Of a DNA stretch of 64,000 bases, positions 38,584 to 52,080 are shown one piece after another; the stretch's first letter is position 1; each line of letters starts with the position of its first letter. The notes under the pieces were generated by a model. That model was not told the origin of the DNA and did not search any database. It worked only from the letters and a program-made list of their open reading frames with translations. The stretch spans positions 29,532-93,531 of the forward strand of contig NZ_JAAAMT010000019.1 of the NCBI RefSeq assembly GCF_009905435.1, written 5' to 3'. The position numbers were made by a program, and so were the translations under genes. Source of the stretch: Pseudomonas sp. R5(2019). GTDB lineage: Bacteria; Pseudomonadota; Gammaproteobacteria; Pseudomonadales; Pseudomonadaceae.

Positions 38584-38996
38584 CACATCACCGTCCGCTT
38601 AACAAAGGAGGTGGCGAGAGGCAACTTTGCAGCTGCCAAGGCGAAAGCCTCACGCGCCAGCTCTTCAGAAACACCCTCGATCTCGTACAGGACTTTGCCT
38701 GGCTGGATCTGGGCAACCCAGTACTCAACGGAACCTTTACCTTTACCCATCCGCACTTCGAGAGGCTTCTTGGAGATCGGCTTGTCCGGGAATACACGGA
38801 TCCAGATTTTACCGCCACGCTTCACGTGACGGGTCAGAGCACGACGTGCCGACTCAATCTGGCGGGCGGTGAGACGACCGCGGGCAACAGCTTTCAAGGC
38901 GAATTCGCCGAAGCTGACTTTGCTACCGCGCAGTGCCAGACCACGGTTGTGGCCAGTCATCTGCTTGCGGAACTTCGTACGCTTAGGTTGCAACAT
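38583..38996 (-). CDS. rplP: 50S ribosomal protein L16
   Basis: 137 residues, [20 protein letters not shown] start. Arg81 ([14 protein letters not shown] region), hydroxylated in some bacteria, falls in a conserved segment. It contacts the A-site tRNA elbow. Overlaps rpmC by one base. Confidence 0.97.
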
Positions 38997-39008
38997 TTGG
39001 CGTACCCC

Positions 39009-39695
39009 TTACTTAGCAGCTTTTTTACGAGGCGCTGGTGCTTGTGGTTTCAGTTCTTCTTGGCGACCACCAATTACTTCGCCTTTGAAGATCCAAACCT
39101 TCACACCGATCACACCGTAAGTGGTGTGAGCTTCGTAGGTGGCATAGTCGATATCGGCACGCAGGGTGTGCAGCGGCACACGACCTTCGCGATACCATTC
39201 AGTACGTGCGATTTCAGCACCGCCGAGACGACCGCTCACTTGGATTTTGATGCCTTTGGCACCAATGCGCATGGCGTTCTGTACAGCGCGCTTCATAGCG
39301 CGACGGAACATTACGCGACGCTCCAGCTGCTGAGCTACGCTCTGCGCAACCAACATACCGTCGAGTTCCGGCTTGCGGATCTCTTCGATATTGATGTGCA
39401 CAGGCACACCCATTTGTTTGGTCAGGTCCTGACGCAGTTTCTCAACATCTTCACCTTTCTTCCCGATAACGATACCTGGACGAGCGGTGTGGATGGTGAT
39501 GCGTGCAGTTTGAGCCGGACGATGGATATCGATACGGCTAACGGACGCGCTTTTTAGTTTGTCTTGGAGGTACTCACGCACATTCAGATCTGCGAGCAAA
39601 TAGTCCGCATAAGTCCGACCGTCTGCGTACCAGACGGAGGTGTGCTCCTTGACGATTCCCAGGCGAATGCCAGTGGGATGTACTTTCTGACCCAT
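39009..39695 (-). CDS. rpsC: 30S ribosomal protein S3
   Basis: 228 residues from [14 protein letters not shown]; an upstream extension to 39779 is out of line with the family. The KH domain contains [17 protein letters not shown] (around 65-81). It forms part of the mRNA entry helicase. The C-terminus is basic ([12 protein letters not shown]). Confidence 0.97.
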   Translation of the reverse strand: MGQKVHPTGIRLGIVKEHTSVWYADGRTYADYLLADLNVREYLQDKLKSASVSRIDIHRPAQTARITIHTARPGIVIGKKGEDVEKLRQDLTKQMGVPVHINIEEIRKPELDGMLVAQSVAQQLERRVMFRRAMKRAVQNAMRIGAKGIKIQVSGRLGGAEIARTEWYREGRVPLHTLRADIDYATYEAHTTYGVIGVKVWIFKGEVIGGRQEELKPQAPAPRKKAAK

Positions 39696-39708
39696 CTGAT
39701 CGACTCCG

Positions 39709-40041
39709 TTACTTGTCCGCAACCTTGACAGTGATATGGCAAGACCGCTTGACGATGCGATCAGCGCGGCCTTTGGCACGCGGCATGATACGCTTCAGCG
39801 AACGCCCTTCGTTGACGAAAACGGTGGAGACCTTCAGGTCATCAACGTCTGCGCCTTCGTTATGCTCGGCGTTGGCTACGGCCGACTCGAGGACTTTCTT
39901 CATGATTTCAGCGGCTTTCTTGCTGCTGAAGGCCAACAGGTTGAGCGCTTCGCCCACCTTCTTCCCGCGGATCTGGTCGGCGACCAAGCGGGCTTTCTGG
40001 GCGGAGATGCGAGCGCCCGACAACTTAGCGGCTACTTCCAT
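39709..40041 (-). CDS. rplV: 50S ribosomal protein L22
   Basis: 110 residues. The tunnel-lining beta-hairpin is complete ([21 protein letters not shown], with the GRSLKR and MPRAKGRA segments). It lies between rpsS and rpsC. Confidence 0.97.
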
Positions 40042-40052
40042 TTCCTTACCCC

Positions 40053-40328
40053 TTAACGCTTGGCTTTCTTGTCAGCCACGTGCCCGCGGTAGGTGCGGGT
40101 ACCGGCAAACTCGCCCAGTTTATGGCCGACCATGTCTTCGTTCACGAGAACTGGGACGTGTTGGCGACCGTTGTGTACCGCGATGGTCAAACCGACCATT
40201 TGTGGCAGGATCATGGAACGACGCGACCAGGTCTTAACTGGTTTGCGATCGTTCTTCTCCGCCGCCACTTCGATCTTCTTCAGTAGGTGAAGATCAATAA
40301 AAGGACCTTTTTTCAGAGAACGTGGCAC
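40053..40328 (-). CDS. rpsS: 30S ribosomal protein S19
   Basis: 91 residues, [20 protein letters not shown] start and [20 protein letters not shown] end. It lies in the head of the 30S subunit and contacts S13. Confidence 0.97.
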
Positions 40329-40344
40329 TGTCGTATCCCTCTAT

Positions 40345-41169
40345 TTACTTGCGACGACGGACGATCATTTTGTCGGTACGCTTATTACCACGAGTCTTCG
40401 CGCCCTTAGTCGGGAAGCCCCATGGCGATACCGGATGACGACCACCGGAGGTACGACCTTCACCACCACCATGCGGGTGGTCAACCGGGTTCATGGCAAC
40501 ACCACGAACGGTTGGGCGAACGCCACGCCAGCGTTTGGCACCAGCTTTACCCAGCGAACGCAGGCTGTGCTCGGAGTTCGAGACTTCACCCAGGGTCGCA
40601 CGGCATTCAGCCAGGACTTTACGCATTTCACCAGAGCGCAGACGCAGGGTCACGTAGACACCTTCGCGAGCGACCAGCTGAGCCGAAGCACCAGCGGAAC
40701 GAGCGATTTGTGCACCTTTGCCTGGCTTCAGTTCGATGCCGTGAACGGTGCTACCCACTGGGATGTTGCGCAGTTGCAGGGAGTTGCCCGGCTTGATTGG
40801 AGCCAGAGCACCTGCGATCAGCTGGTCGCCAGCACTCACGCCTTTAGGGGCGATGATGTAGCGGCGCTCGCCGTCTGCGTAGCACAGCAGTGCGATGTGA
40901 GCAGTACGGTTTGGATCGTATTCGATACGCTCGACAGTGGCAGAGATGCCATCTTTGTCGTTGCGACGGAAGTCGACCATACGGTAATGCTGCTTATGAC
41001 CACCACCAACGTGACGAGTAGTGATACGGCCATTGTTGTTACGACCACCAGACTTCGATTTTTTCTCGAGCAGCGGTGCGTGAGGAGCGCCTTTGTGCAG
41101 CTCCTGGTTGACCACCTTGACCACAAAACGGCGGCCAGGGGAAGTCGGTTTGCATTTAACGATTGCCAT
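40345..41169 (-). CDS. rplB: 50S ribosomal protein L2
   Basis: 274 residues. The peptidyl-transferase-proximal loop [15 protein letters not shown] carries the conserved His. The C-terminus is [14 protein letters not shown]. Needed for subunit association and peptidyl transfer. Confidence 0.98.
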   Translation of the reverse strand: MAIVKCKPTSPGRRFVVKVVNQELHKGAPHAPLLEKKSKSGGRNNNGRITTRHVGGGHKQHYRMVDFRRNDKDGISATVERIEYDPNRTAHIALLCYADGERRYIIAPKGVSAGDQLIAGALAPIKPGNSLQLRNIPVGSTVHGIELKPGKGAQIARSAGASAQLVAREGVYVTLRLRSGEMRKVLAECRATLGEVSNSEHSLRSLGKAGAKRWRGVRPTVRGVAMNPVDHPHGGGEGRTSGGRHPVSPWGFPTKGAKTRGNKRTDKMIVRRRK

Positions 41170-41183
41170 GATGCACCCCTTCC

Positions 41184-41483
41184 TTACTCAGCACTGCTGC
41201 TGAAATCGAGATCTTGGCCTGGCTGAAGGGAGATAACTGCCTTCTTCCAGTCATTACGCTTGCCCAGACCGCGAGCAGTGCGCTTGCTCTTACCCAGAAC
41301 GTTCAGGGTAGTGACGCGCTCTACTTTCACGCTGAACAGGCTTTCGACGGCCTTCTTGATTTCCAGCTTGGTTGCGTCAGTAGCAACCTTGAAAACGAAC
41401 TGGCCTTTCTTGTCAGCCAGAACCGTGGCCTTCTCGGAAACGTGCGGGCCAAGTAGAACTTTAAATACGCGTTCCTGGTTCAT
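41184..41483 (-). CDS. rplW: 50S ribosomal protein L23
   Basis: 99 residues, [20 protein letters not shown] start. It forms the tunnel-exit docking site for trigger factor and SRP. Its ATG overlaps the rplD stop by 4 bp (ATGA). Confidence 0.97.
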
Positions 41484-42082
41484 CCCAGCAGCTCCTCGAA
41501 TTTCTTCACGGCCGACACAGTGATCAACACTTTGTCGTATGCGATCAGACTAACTGGATCGGAACCCTGTACATCACGGACATCAACGTGCGGCAGGTTA
41601 CGAGCAGCCAGGTACAGGTTCTGATCAACAGAATCAGACACGATCAGAACGTCGGTCAGACCCATGCCATTCAGCTTGTTCAGCAGGTCTTTGGTTTTTG
41701 GCGCTTCAACAGCGAAGTCCTGAACCACGACCAGACGATCGGTACGCACCAGTTCAGCAAGGATGGAGCGCAGTGCTGCGCGATACATCTTCTTGTTGAG
41801 CTTCTGCGAGTGATCTTGTGGACGAGCTGCGAAGGTGGTACCGCCGCCACGCCAGATTGGGCTACGGATGGTACCAGCACGAGCACGGCCAGTACCCTTC
41901 TGACGCCATGGGCGCTTGCCGCCACCGGAAACGTCGGAACGGGTCTTTTGCTGCTTGCTACCCTGACGGCCGCCAGCCATGTAGGCCACGACTGCTTGGT
42001 GAACCAGCGTCTCGTTGAATTCGCCGCCGAAAGTCAGTTCGGAAACTTCGATCGCTTGAGCGTCATTTACATTTAATTGCAT
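41480..42082 (-). CDS. rplD: 50S ribosomal protein L4
   Basis: 200 residues. The tunnel-reaching loop is intact ([20 protein letters not shown] then [19 protein letters not shown]). In E. coli L4 also represses the S10 operon through its leader; this is not demonstrated for Pseudomonas. It follows rplC by 12 bp. Confidence 0.97.
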
Positions 42083-42094
42083 TTCAGCTTCCCC

Positions 42095-42730
42095 TTAACC
42101 GCGAGCCTTGGCTGCCGGACGCACAACCAGATCGCCGCCAGTAGCACCAGGAACGGCACCCTTGACGAGCAGCAGATTGCGTTCAGCGTCGACGCGCACA
42201 ACTTCCAAGGACTGAACGGTCACGCGCTCTGCGCCCATATGACCGGACATTTTTTTGCCCTTGAATACACGACCAGGAGTCTGGCACTGGCCGATAGAGC
42301 CAGGGACGCGGTGGGAAACGGAGTTACCGTGGGTGTTGTCTTGACCGCGGAAGTTCCAACGCTTGATGGTACCGGCAAAGCCTTTACCCTTGGACTGACC
42401 GGTAACGTCTACCAGTTGGCCTGCAGCGAAGATTTCTGCATTGATCAAGTCGCCAGCCTGGTACTCGCCTTCTTCAAGGCGGAATTCCCAGACACCGCGA
42501 CCAGCGGCAACGCTCGCTTTAGCGAAGTGGCCTGCTTGAGCAGCAGTCACACGCGAAGCACGACGCTCACCTACAGTGACTTGCACTGCACGATAGCCAT
42601 CGGTTTCTTCAGTTTTGAACTGGGTGACGCGATTCGGCTCGATCTCAATGACCGTGACCGGAATGGAGACACCTTCTTCGGTGAAAATACGGGTCATACC
42701 GCATTTACGACCGACTACACCAATAGTCAT
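42095..42730 (-). CDS. rplC: 50S ribosomal protein L3
   Basis: 211 residues from [20 protein letters not shown]. The segment [15 protein letters not shown] includes the Gln methylated by PrmB in E. coli. It is an early assembly protein reaching the peptidyl-transferase centre. A longer open frame to 42763 lacks family support. Confidence 0.97.
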   Translation of the reverse strand: MTIGVVGRKCGMTRIFTEEGVSIPVTVIEIEPNRVTQFKTEETDGYRAVQVTVGERRASRVTAAQAGHFAKASVAAGRGVWEFRLEEGEYQAGDLINAEIFAAGQLVDVTGQSKGKGFAGTIKRWNFRGQDNTHGNSVSHRVPGSIGQCQTPGRVFKGKKMSGHMGAERVTVQSLEVVRVDAERNLLLVKGAVPGATGGDLVVRPAAKARG

Positions 42731-42811
42731 GTTGTAAACCTCATGAGTGTACGGGGCTTTCACCCGCTATGGCCGCCCATTTCAGAGCGTTACACGACTA
42801 AGACCCAAGTC

Positions 42812-43123
42812 TTAGCCGAGGCTGATCTGCACTTCCACACCGGCCGCAAGATCAAGCTTCATAAGAGCATCAACGGTTTTATCCGTTGGCTGGACGATGT
42901 CCAGAACGCGCTTATGAGTACGGATCTCGTACTGGTCACGCGCGTCTTTGTTGACGTGCGGGGAGACCAGAACGGTGAACCGCTCTTTACGGGTAGGCAG
43001 TGGAATTGGACCACGCACTTGAGCACCAGTACGTTTCGCGGTTTCCACGATTTCCTGGGTGGATTGGTCGATCAGGCGATGGTCAAAAGCCTTCAACCTG
43101 ATACGGATTTGCTGATTTTGCAT
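42812..43123 (-). CDS. rpsJ: 30S ribosomal protein S10 (NusE)
   Basis: 103 residues, [20 protein letters not shown] start. It works in the 30S head and, as NusE with NusB, in antitermination of rRNA transcription. First gene of the S10 operon; a consensus-like promoter lies 64-92 bp upstream. Confidence 0.98.
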
Positions 43124-43186
43124 TGGATTTCAGACTCCAGGCTGCTATTCCCACCGGACGCACTACGCCCGTTAAAAGGAGGCGTG

Positions 43187-43215
43187 ATTCTATAGACGCC
43201 CCTATTGGGTGTCAA
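43187..43215 (-). promoter_or_regulatory. Predicted S10-operon promoter (rpsJ)
   Basis: On the minus strand TTGACA (complement of 43210-43215), 17-bp spacer and TAGAAT (complement of 43187-43192). A 7-bp inverted repeat ATTGGGT/ACCCAAT (43204-43221) straddles the -35 and could bind a regulator. It lies just downstream of the tuf terminator. Confidence 0.8.
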
Positions 43216-43223
43216 CCCAATAA

Positions 43224-43250
43224 AAAAGCCCCCGCTGAGCGGGGGCTTTT
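43224..43250 (-). terminator. Terminator of the str operon (after tuf copy 1)
   Basis: AAAAGCCCCCGC (43224-43235) pairs with GCGGGGGCTTTT (43239-43250); the minus strand reads into a T-run. It lies 14 bp beyond the tuf stop and separates str from S10. Confidence 0.92.
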
Positions 43251-43264
43251 CAAATCAATCGAAA

Positions 43265-44458
43265 TTACTCGATGATTTTGGCTACGACGCCAGCGCCGAC
43301 GGTACGACCGCCTTCACGGATAGCGAAACGCAGACCGTCTTCCATTGCGATGGTCTTGATCAGGGTGACAACCATTTTGATGTTGTCGCCTGGCATTACC
43401 ATCTCAACGCCTTCTGGCAGCTCGCAGTTGCCAGTTACGTCGGTAGTACGGAAGTAGAACTGTGGACGGTAGCCTTTGAAGAACGGAGTGTGACGACCGC
43501 CTTCTTCCTTGCTCAGAACGTACACTTCAGCTTCGAACTTGGTGTGCGGCTTGACCGAACCTGGCTTGACCAGAACCTGGCCACGCTCAACGTCGTCACG
43601 CTTGGTACCACGCAGCAGAACACCGCAGTTCTCGCCCGCACGGCCTTCGTCCAGCAGCTTGCGGAACATTTCAACGCCGGTGCAGGTGGTGACGGTGGTG
43701 TCACGCAGACCAACGATTTCCAGCGGATCCTGAACCTTGACGATACCGCGCTCGATACGACCGGTAACTACAGTACCGCGACCGGAGATCGAGAATACGT
43801 CTTCGATTGGCATCAGGAATGGCTTGTCGATCAGACGAACTGGCTCAGGGATGTAGGTATCCAGAGTTTCAACCAGTTTACGAACGGCAGTGGTGCCCAT
43901 TTCGTTGTCGTCCAGACCGTCCAGCGCCATACGAGCCGAACCGATGATGATTGGAGTGTCATCACCCGGGAAGTCGTAGGTGCTCAGCAGGTCGCGAACT
44001 TCCATCTCAACCAGTTCCAGCAGCTCAGCGTCGTCTACCAGGTCAGCCTTGTTCAGGAAGACCACGATGTACGGAACGCCAACCTGACGGGACAGCAGGA
44101 TGTGCTCACGGGTTTGTGGCATCGGACCATCAGCGGCCGAGCAAACCAGGATCGCGCCGTCCATCTGGGCAGCACCGGTGATCATGTTCTTCACGTAGTC
44201 AGCGTGACCTGGGCAGTCAACGTGAGCGTAGTGACGAATGGTCGAGTTGTACTCAACGTGCGCGGTGTTGATGGTGATACCGCGAGCTTTCTCTTCTGGG
44301 GCGCTGTCGATCTTGTCGAAGTCAACACGAGCCGAACCGAAAACTTCGGAGCAAACGCGAGTCAGAGCAGCAGTCAGAGTGGTTTTACCATGGTCAACGT
44401 GACCGATGGTGCCAACGTTGACGTGCGGTAGGGAACGATCAAATTTTTCTTTAGCCAC
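43265..44458 (-). CDS. tufA: Elongation factor Tu, copy 1 (str operon)
   Basis: 397 residues. The GTPase motifs GHVDHGKTT (G1), DCPGHADY (G3) and NKADLVDD (G4, around 135) are intact, followed by the two beta-barrel domains. It starts with GTG (complement of CAC at 44456-44458), whereas copy 2 starts with ATG. It delivers aminoacyl-tRNA to the ribosome. The last gene of the rpsL-rpsG-fusA-tuf operon, 30 bp after fusA. Its protein is identical to copy 2 at 59851-61044. Confidence 0.98.
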   Translation of the reverse strand: MAKEKFDRSLPHVNVGTIGHVDHGKTTLTAALTRVCSEVFGSARVDFDKIDSAPEEKARGITINTAHVEYNSTIRHYAHVDCPGHADYVKNMITGAAQMDGAILVCSAADGPMPQTREHILLSRQVGVPYIVVFLNKADLVDDAELLELVEMEVRDLLSTYDFPGDDTPIIIGSARMALDGLDDNEMGTTAVRKLVETLDTYIPEPVRLIDKPFLMPIEDVFSISGRGTVVTGRIERGIVKVQDPLEIVGLRDTTVTTCTGVEMFRKLLDEGRAGENCGVLLRGTKRDDVERGQVLVKPGSVKPHTKFEAEVYVLSKEEGGRHTPFFKGYRPQFYFRTTDVTGNCELPEGVEMVMPGDNIKMVVTLIKTIAMEDGLRFAIREGGRTVGAGVVAKIIE

Positions 44459-44488
44459 GACAGTGAACCTCTTGCCTAAAGGGCTGGA

Positions 44489-46618
<2,130 letters not shown>

Positions 46619-46648
46619 AAAGCCCTCGCAAATTGAGTGACGCTAAAA

Positions 46649-47119
46649 TTAGAAGCGGTAGTGCGAGAAAGCCTTGTTGGCTTCAGCCATACGGTGCACG
46701 TCTTCACGCTTCTTGACTGCAGCACCCTTGCCTTCGGCAGCGTCCAGCAGTTCGCCAGCCAGGCGCAGAGCCATGGACTTCTCGCCGCGCTTGCGGGCGA
46801 AGTCTACCAACCAGCGCATTGCCAGCGCGTTACGACGGGACGGACGAACTTCGACCGGAACCTGGTAAGTGGCACCACCAACACGGCGCGACTTAACTTC
46901 GACCAGCGGAGCGATGGCGTCGAGAGCTTTCTCGAAGATCTCCAGGGGATCGCTGTTCTTGCGTTCTTTGACCTTGTCCAGCGCACCGTAAACGATACGC
47001 TCGGCAACGGCCTTCTTGCCGCTTTCCATCACGTGGTTCATGAACTTGGCGAGGATTTGGCTTCCGTATTTCGGATCGTCCAGAATCTCACGCTTGGCTG
47101 CTACACGACGTCTTGGCAT
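46649..47119 (-). CDS. rpsG: 30S ribosomal protein S7
   Basis: 156 residues, [20 protein letters not shown] start. It nucleates the 30S head and lies near the E site. The 121-bp gap from rpsL is longer than others in this operon. In E. coli the same interval holds the S7 autoregulatory site, and a similar role is possible here. Confidence 0.97.
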   Translation of the reverse strand: MPRRRVAAKREILDDPKYGSQILAKFMNHVMESGKKAVAERIVYGALDKVKERKNSDPLEIFEKALDAIAPLVEVKSRRVGGATYQVPVEVRPSRRNALAMRWLVDFARKRGEKSMALRLAGELLDAAEGKGAAVKKREDVHRMAEANKAFSHYRF

Positions 47120-47240
47120 TGATAAGCCCTCAAACGGTCTTCAGGTTAGCCCGGGACAGTGAACCGCAAAGGGTGCGTGCCCGACCTTACTCTTATCGAC
47201 TCAATAAAATGAATAACTGCAAATTGCTGCAAACGGCCGA

Positions 47241-47612
47241 TTACTTCGGACGCTTGGTACCGTACTTCGAACGACCCTGGTTACGGCCTTTAACGCCGGA
47301 GGTATCCAGAGAGCCGCGAACGGTGTGGTAACGAACACCTGGCAAGTCTTTTACACGACCGCCGCGGATCAGTACCACGCTGTGCTCTTGCAGGTTGTGG
47401 CCTTCACCACCGATGTACGAGGAAACCTCGAAACCGTTGGTCAGACGCACACGGCATACTTTACGCAGTGCCGAGTTAGGTTTTTTCGGCGTGGTGGTGT
47501 ACACACGGGTGCACACGCCACGACGTTGCGGGCAGTTCTGCAGCGCAGGAACGTCGGATTTCTCGACGATACGCTTACGCGGCTGACGTACCAGCTGGTT
47601 GATAGTTGCCAT
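47241..47612 (-). CDS. rpsL: 30S ribosomal protein S12
   Basis: 123 residues with the decoding loops [18 protein letters not shown] and [17 protein letters not shown]. Lys43 and Lys88, the positions changed in streptomycin resistance, are both Lys, so the allele looks sensitive. First gene of the str operon. GTGGAG lies 11 bp before the ATG. Confidence 0.97.
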
Positions 47613-47702
47613 CTACTAGCTCCACTGTTGTCTTGCGACGCTATTGTCTTACAAGAAAAGCAAAATGGCAGGACGAAGTCCCACCAAATTTAGGGGTACA
47701 AG

Positions 47703-47731
47703 AGTCTAAAGAGGATCTTGCCCCCAGTCAA
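47703..47731 (-). promoter_or_regulatory. Predicted str-operon promoter (rpsL)
   Basis: On the minus strand TTGACT (complement of 47726-47731), 17-bp spacer and TAGACT (complement of 47703-47708). It lies in the 203-bp gap between rpoC and rpsL and gives a leader of about 85 nt. No clear rpoC terminator is present, so readthrough from rpoBC is possible. Confidence 0.75.
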
Positions 47732-47815
47732 GGCAAGGCCCCGGCCTGCCCTCCCCGATCATCGGCAACAAATTATGTCGCCGATGCTCGAGAAGGACTT
47801 GCCAGGGCCCTACTC

Positions 47816-50800
47816 TCAATTGCCGCTGGAGTTCAGCGCTTCAGTCAGTGCGGCTTCCACCTCACTGGCGCTGACACGCAGCGGTTTGTCTGCATCACGG
47901 CGACGCTTGCGCTCGCTGTGGTATGCCAGACCGGTACCGGCAGGGATCAGACGACCCACGACCACGTTTTCTTTCAGTCCACGCAGGTAATCGCGCTTGC
48001 CGGTTACTGCCGCCTCGGTCAGAACTCGAGTGGTCTCCTGGAAGGAGGCCGCCGAGATGAACGATTCGGTCGACAACGACGCCTTGGTGATACCCAGCAG
48101 GACGCGAGTGTACTTGGAGATGAACTTGTCGTCCGCGCTCAGGCGCTCGTTCTCGACCAGTACATGCGTCAACTCCATCTGGTCGCCCTTGATGAAGCTG
48201 GAATCGCCCGACTCGGAGATCTCGACCTTACGCAGCATCTGACGCAGGATGGTCTCGATGTGCTTGTCGTTGATCTTCACGCCTTGCAGACGGTAAACGT
48301 CCTGGATCTCGTTGACGATGTACTTGGCCAGCGCACTGACACCCAGCAAACGCAGAATGTCGTGTGGATCGCTCGGGCCGTCGGAGATAACTTCGCCGCG
48401 GTTTACCTGTTCGCCCTCGAAGACGTTCAGGTGACGCCACTTCGGAATCAGCTCTTCGTACGGATCGCTGCCATCGTTCGGGGTAATGACCAGACGGCGC
48501 TTGCCTTTGGTCTCTTTACCGAACGCGATGGTGCCGCTGACTTCAGCCAGAATCGAGGCTTCTTTCGGACGACGCGCCTCGAACAAGTCGGCAACGCGTG
48601 GTAGACCACCGGTGATGTCACGGGTTTTCGACGTTTCTTGCGGAATACGCGCAATAACGTCACCCACGCCGATTTGAGCACCGTCAGCCACACCAACCAA
48701 GGCGTTGGCTGGCAGGAAGTACTGAGCCGGTACGTCGGTACCTGGCAGCAGCAGATCCTTGCCATCGACACCCACCATCTTGATGGCCGGGCGAATTTCT
48801 TTGCCCGCAGCAGGACGGTCTTTCGGATCCAGTACTTCGATGTTGGTCAAACCAGTCAATTCGTCAGTCTGACGTTTGATGGTAATACCTTCTTCCATGC
48901 CCACGAAGGTCACGGTACCTTTCATCTCGGTGACGATTGGGTGAGTGTGCGGATCCCACTTGGCCACGATGGCACCAGCGTCGACCTTGTCGCCTTCCTT
49001 CACCGAAATCACTGCACCGTAAGGCAGTTTGTAACGCTCGCGCTCACGACCGAAATCGTCGGCAATCGCCAACTCACCGGAACGCGATACCGCAACCAGG
49101 TTACCGTCAGCACGGACGACTTGCTTCAGGTTGTGCAGGCGGACAGTACCGCCATTCTTGACCTGAACGCTGTCGGCCGCCGAGGTCCGGCTTGCCGCAC
49201 CACCGATGTGGAACGTACGCATGGTCAGCTGGGTACCCGGCTCACCGATCGACTGTGCAGCGATAACACCGACAGCTTCACCGATGTTCACCTGGTGACC
49301 GCGAGCCAGGTCACGGCCGTAGCACTTGGCGCAGATACCGTAGCGAGTTTCGCAGCTGATCGGCGAACGCACGATAACTTCGTCGATGCTGTTCAGCTCG
49401 ATGAACTCAACCCACTTCTCGTCAACCAGAGTACCGGCAGGAACGATGACGTCATCGGTGCCTGGCTTGAATACGTCACGAGCGATAACACGGCCCAGTA
49501 CGCGCTCACCCAGCGGCTCTACAACGTCGCCGCCTTCGATGTGCGGAGTCATCAGCAGACCGTGTTCGGTACCGCAGTCAACCTCAGTCACAACCAGGTC
49601 TTGCGCCACGTCTACCAGACGACGAGTCAGGTAACCGGAGTTAGCGGTTTTCAACGCGGTATCCGCAAGACCCTTACGAGCACCGTGAGTCGAGATGAAG
49701 TACTGCAGTACGCTCAGACCTTCACGGAAGTTCGCGGTGATCGGCGTCTCGATGATCGAGCCGTCCGGCTTGGCCATCAGACCACGCATACCCGCCAGCT
49801 GACGAATCTGAGCGGCCGAACCCCGGGCACCGGAGTCAGCCATCATGTACATGGAGTTGAAGGACTCCTGATCGACTTCGTCGCCATTGCGGTCGATGAC
49901 CTTCTCTTTCGAGAGGTTGGCCATCATCGCCTTGGACACTTCGTCGTTCGCCTTGGACCAAAGGTCGATTACCTTGTTGTACTTCTCGCCCTGGGTTACC
50001 AGGCCGGAAGCGTACTGGCTTTCGATCTCTTTCACTTCGTCGGTAGCAGTACCGATGATGCGAGCTTTTTCATCAGGGATGACGAAGTCGTTAACACCGA
50101 TGGAAACGCCGGAGATGGTCGAATAAGCAAAACCGGTGTACATCAGCTGGTCAGCGAAAATAACGGTCTCTTTCAGACCAACCACGCGGTAGCACTGGTT
50201 GATCAGCTTGGAGATCGCCTTTTTCTTCATCGGCTGGTTGACCACGTCGTAGGAAAGACCTGGTGGCACAACCTGGAACAACAGTGCACGACCGACAGTG
50301 GTGTCGACGATACGGGTGTTCTTGACACTGCCGCCGTCACGATCGTTCACGGTTTCGTTGATACGAACCTTGATCTTGGCGTGCAGCGCAGCTTCGCCGG
50401 CGCGGAATACGCGGTCGACTTCCTGCAGGTCAGCGAACACTCGACCTTCGCCCTTGGCGTTGATCGCTTCACGGGTCATGTAGTACAGACCCAATACAAC
50501 GTCCTGCGACGGAACGATGATTGGCTCACCGTTGGCTGGCGACAAAATGTTGTTGGTCGACATCATCAGCGCACGCGCTTCCAGCTGGGCTTCCAGCGTC
50601 AGCGGCACGTGAACGGCCATTTGGTCACCGTCGAAGTCGGCGTTATAAGCCGCACAGACCAGAGGGTGCAGCTGGATAGCCTTACCTTCGATCAGTACTG
50701 GCTCAAACGCCTGGATACCCAGACGGTGAAGGGTCGGCGCACGGTTGAGCAGTACGGGGTGTTCGCGAATCACTTCAGCGAGAACGTCCCACACTTCTGG

Positions 50801-52015
50801 CAGCTCGCGCTCGACCATCTTCTTGGCAGCTTTGATGGTGGTTGCCAGACCACGCATTTCCAGCTTGCCGAAAATGAATGGCTTGAACAGCTCGAGAGCC
50901 ATTTTCTTCGGCAGACCGCACTGGTGCAGACGCAGGGTCGGACCTACGGTAATTACCGAACGACCCGAGTAGTCAACACGCTTACCGAGCAAGTTCTGAC
51001 GGAAACGACCCTGTTTACCCTTGATCATGTCAGCCAGGGATTTCAGAGGACGCTTGTTCGAACCGGTAATGGCGCGACCGCGACGACCGTTGTCGAGCAG
51101 TGCATCGACCGCTTCCTGCAGCATGCGCTTTTCGTTGCGCACGATGATGTCCGGCGCGGACAGATCGAGCAGGCGCTTCAGACGGTTGTTACGGTTGATC
51201 ACCCGACGATACAGATCGTTCAGGTCGGAAGTCGCGAAGCGACCGCCATCCAGCGGCACCAATGGACGCAGATCTGGCGGCAGAACCGGCAGAACGGTCA
51301 GGACCATCCACTCAGGCAGGTTGCCCGAGCCTTGGAAGGCTTCCATCAGTTTCAGACGCTTGGACAGCTTCTTGATCTTGGTTTCCGAGTTGGTCTGCGG
51401 AATTTCTTCGCGCAGGCGACCGATCTCGTGCTCCAGGTCGATAGCGTGCAGCAGCTCACGGACAGCCTCGGCACCCATGCGGGCATCGAAGTCATCACCG
51501 AACTCTTCCAGCGCTTCGAAGTACTGCTCGTCGTTCAGCAACTGACCTTTTTCCAGCGTGGTCATGCCCGGATCGATAACGACATAGCTCTCGAAGTAGA
51601 GAACGCGTTCGATATCACGCAGGGTCATGTCCATCAGCAGGCCGATACGCGACGGCAGCGATTTCAGGAACCAGATGTGGGCAACTGGAGAGGCCAGTTC
51701 GATGTGAGCCATACGCTCACGACGGACTTTGGCCAGGGCGACTTCAACGCCGCACTTTTCACAGATAACGCCACGGTGCTTCAGGCGCTTGTACTTACCG
51801 CACAGGCACTCGTAGTCCTTGACTGGGCCAAAGATCTTGGCGCAGAACAGACCGTCACGCTCAGGCTTGAACGTACGGTAGTTGATGGTTTCCGGTTTTT
51901 TAACTTCACCGAACGACCACGAACGGATCATCTCAGGCGATGCCAACCCGATACGGATGGCGTCGAACTCTTCGACTTGACCCTGGTTTTTCAGCAAATT
52001 CAGTAGGTCTTTCAA
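47816..52015 (-). CDS. rpoC: RNA polymerase beta' subunit
   Basis: 1399 residues. The N-terminal zinc module ([20 protein letters not shown], around 70-88), the catalytic Mg loop [12 protein letters not shown] (around 458-469) and the second zinc site ([17 protein letters not shown], around 888-904) are complete. It forms the catalytic cleft with RpoB. It lies 65 bp after rpoB. Confidence 0.98.
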   Translation of the reverse strand: MKDLLNLLKNQGQVEEFDAIRIGLASPEMIRSWSFGEVKKPETINYRTFKPERDGLFCAKIFGPVKDYECLCGKYKRLKHRGVICEKCGVEVALAKVRRERMAHIELASPVAHIWFLKSLPSRIGLLMDMTLRDIERVLYFESYVVIDPGMTTLEKGQLLNDEQYFEALEEFGDDFDARMGAEAVRELLHAIDLEHEIGRLREEIPQTNSETKIKKLSKRLKLMEAFQGSGNLPEWMVLTVLPVLPPDLRPLVPLDGGRFATSDLNDLYRRVINRNNRLKRLLDLSAPDIIVRNEKRMLQEAVDALLDNGRRGRAITGSNKRPLKSLADMIKGKQGRFRQNLLGKRVDYSGRSVITVGPTLRLHQCGLPKKMALELFKPFIFGKLEMRGLATTIKAAKKMVERELPEVWDVLAEVIREHPVLLNRAPTLHRLGIQAFEPVLIEGKAIQLHPLVCAAYNADFDGDQMAVHVPLTLEAQLEARALMMSTNNILSPANGEPIIVPSQDVVLGLYYMTREAINAKGEGRVFADLQEVDRVFRAGEAALHAKIKVRINETVNDRDGGSVKNTRIVDTTVGRALLFQVVPPGLSYDVVNQPMKKKAISKLINQCYRVVGLKETVIFADQLMYTGFAYSTISGVSIGVNDFVIPDEKARIIGTATDEVKEIESQYASGLVTQGEKYNKVIDLWSKANDEVSKAMMANLSKEKVIDRNGDEVDQESFNSMYMMADSGARGSAAQIRQLAGMRGLMAKPDGSIIETPITANFREGLSVLQYFISTHGARKGLADTALKTANSGYLTRRLVDVAQDLVVTEVDCGTEHGLLMTPHIEGGDVVEPLGERVLGRVIARDVFKPGTDDVIVPAGTLVDEKWVEFIELNSIDEVIVRSPISCETRYGICAKCYGRDLARGHQVNIGEAVGVIAAQSIGEPGTQLTMRTFHIGGAASRTSAADSVQVKNGGTVRLHNLKQVVRADGNLVAVSRSGELAIADDFGRERERYKLPYGAVISVKEGDKVDAGAIVAKWDPHTHPIVTEMKGTVTFVGMEEGITIKRQTDELTGLTNIEVLDPKDRPAAGKEIRPAIKMVGVDGKDLLLPGTDVPAQYFLPANALVGVADGAQIGVGDVIARIPQETSKTRDITGGLPRVADLFEARRPKEASILAEVSGTIAFGKETKGKRRLVITPNDGSDPYEELIPKWRHLNVFEGEQVNRGEVISDGPSDPHDILRLLGVSALAKYIVNEIQDVYRLQGVKINDKHIETILRQMLRKVEISESGDSSFIKGDQMELTHVLVENERLSADDKFISKYTRVLLGITKASLSTESFISAASFQETTRVLTEAAVTGKRDYLRGLKENVVVGRLIPAGTGLAYHSERKRRRDADKPLRVSASEVEAALTEALNSSGN

Positions 52016-52080
52016 GGCCTTTCCTCCTGGCGGAGCAGGGAGCGGGCTTGTTCAGCCACGCTCCCGATTCGCGTCACGTG

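Noticed and set aside
48638..52006. Open frame of about 1,120 codons opposite rpoC
   Set aside because: Antisense artefact of codon bias. rpoC motifs, including [12 protein letters not shown], are on the other strand.
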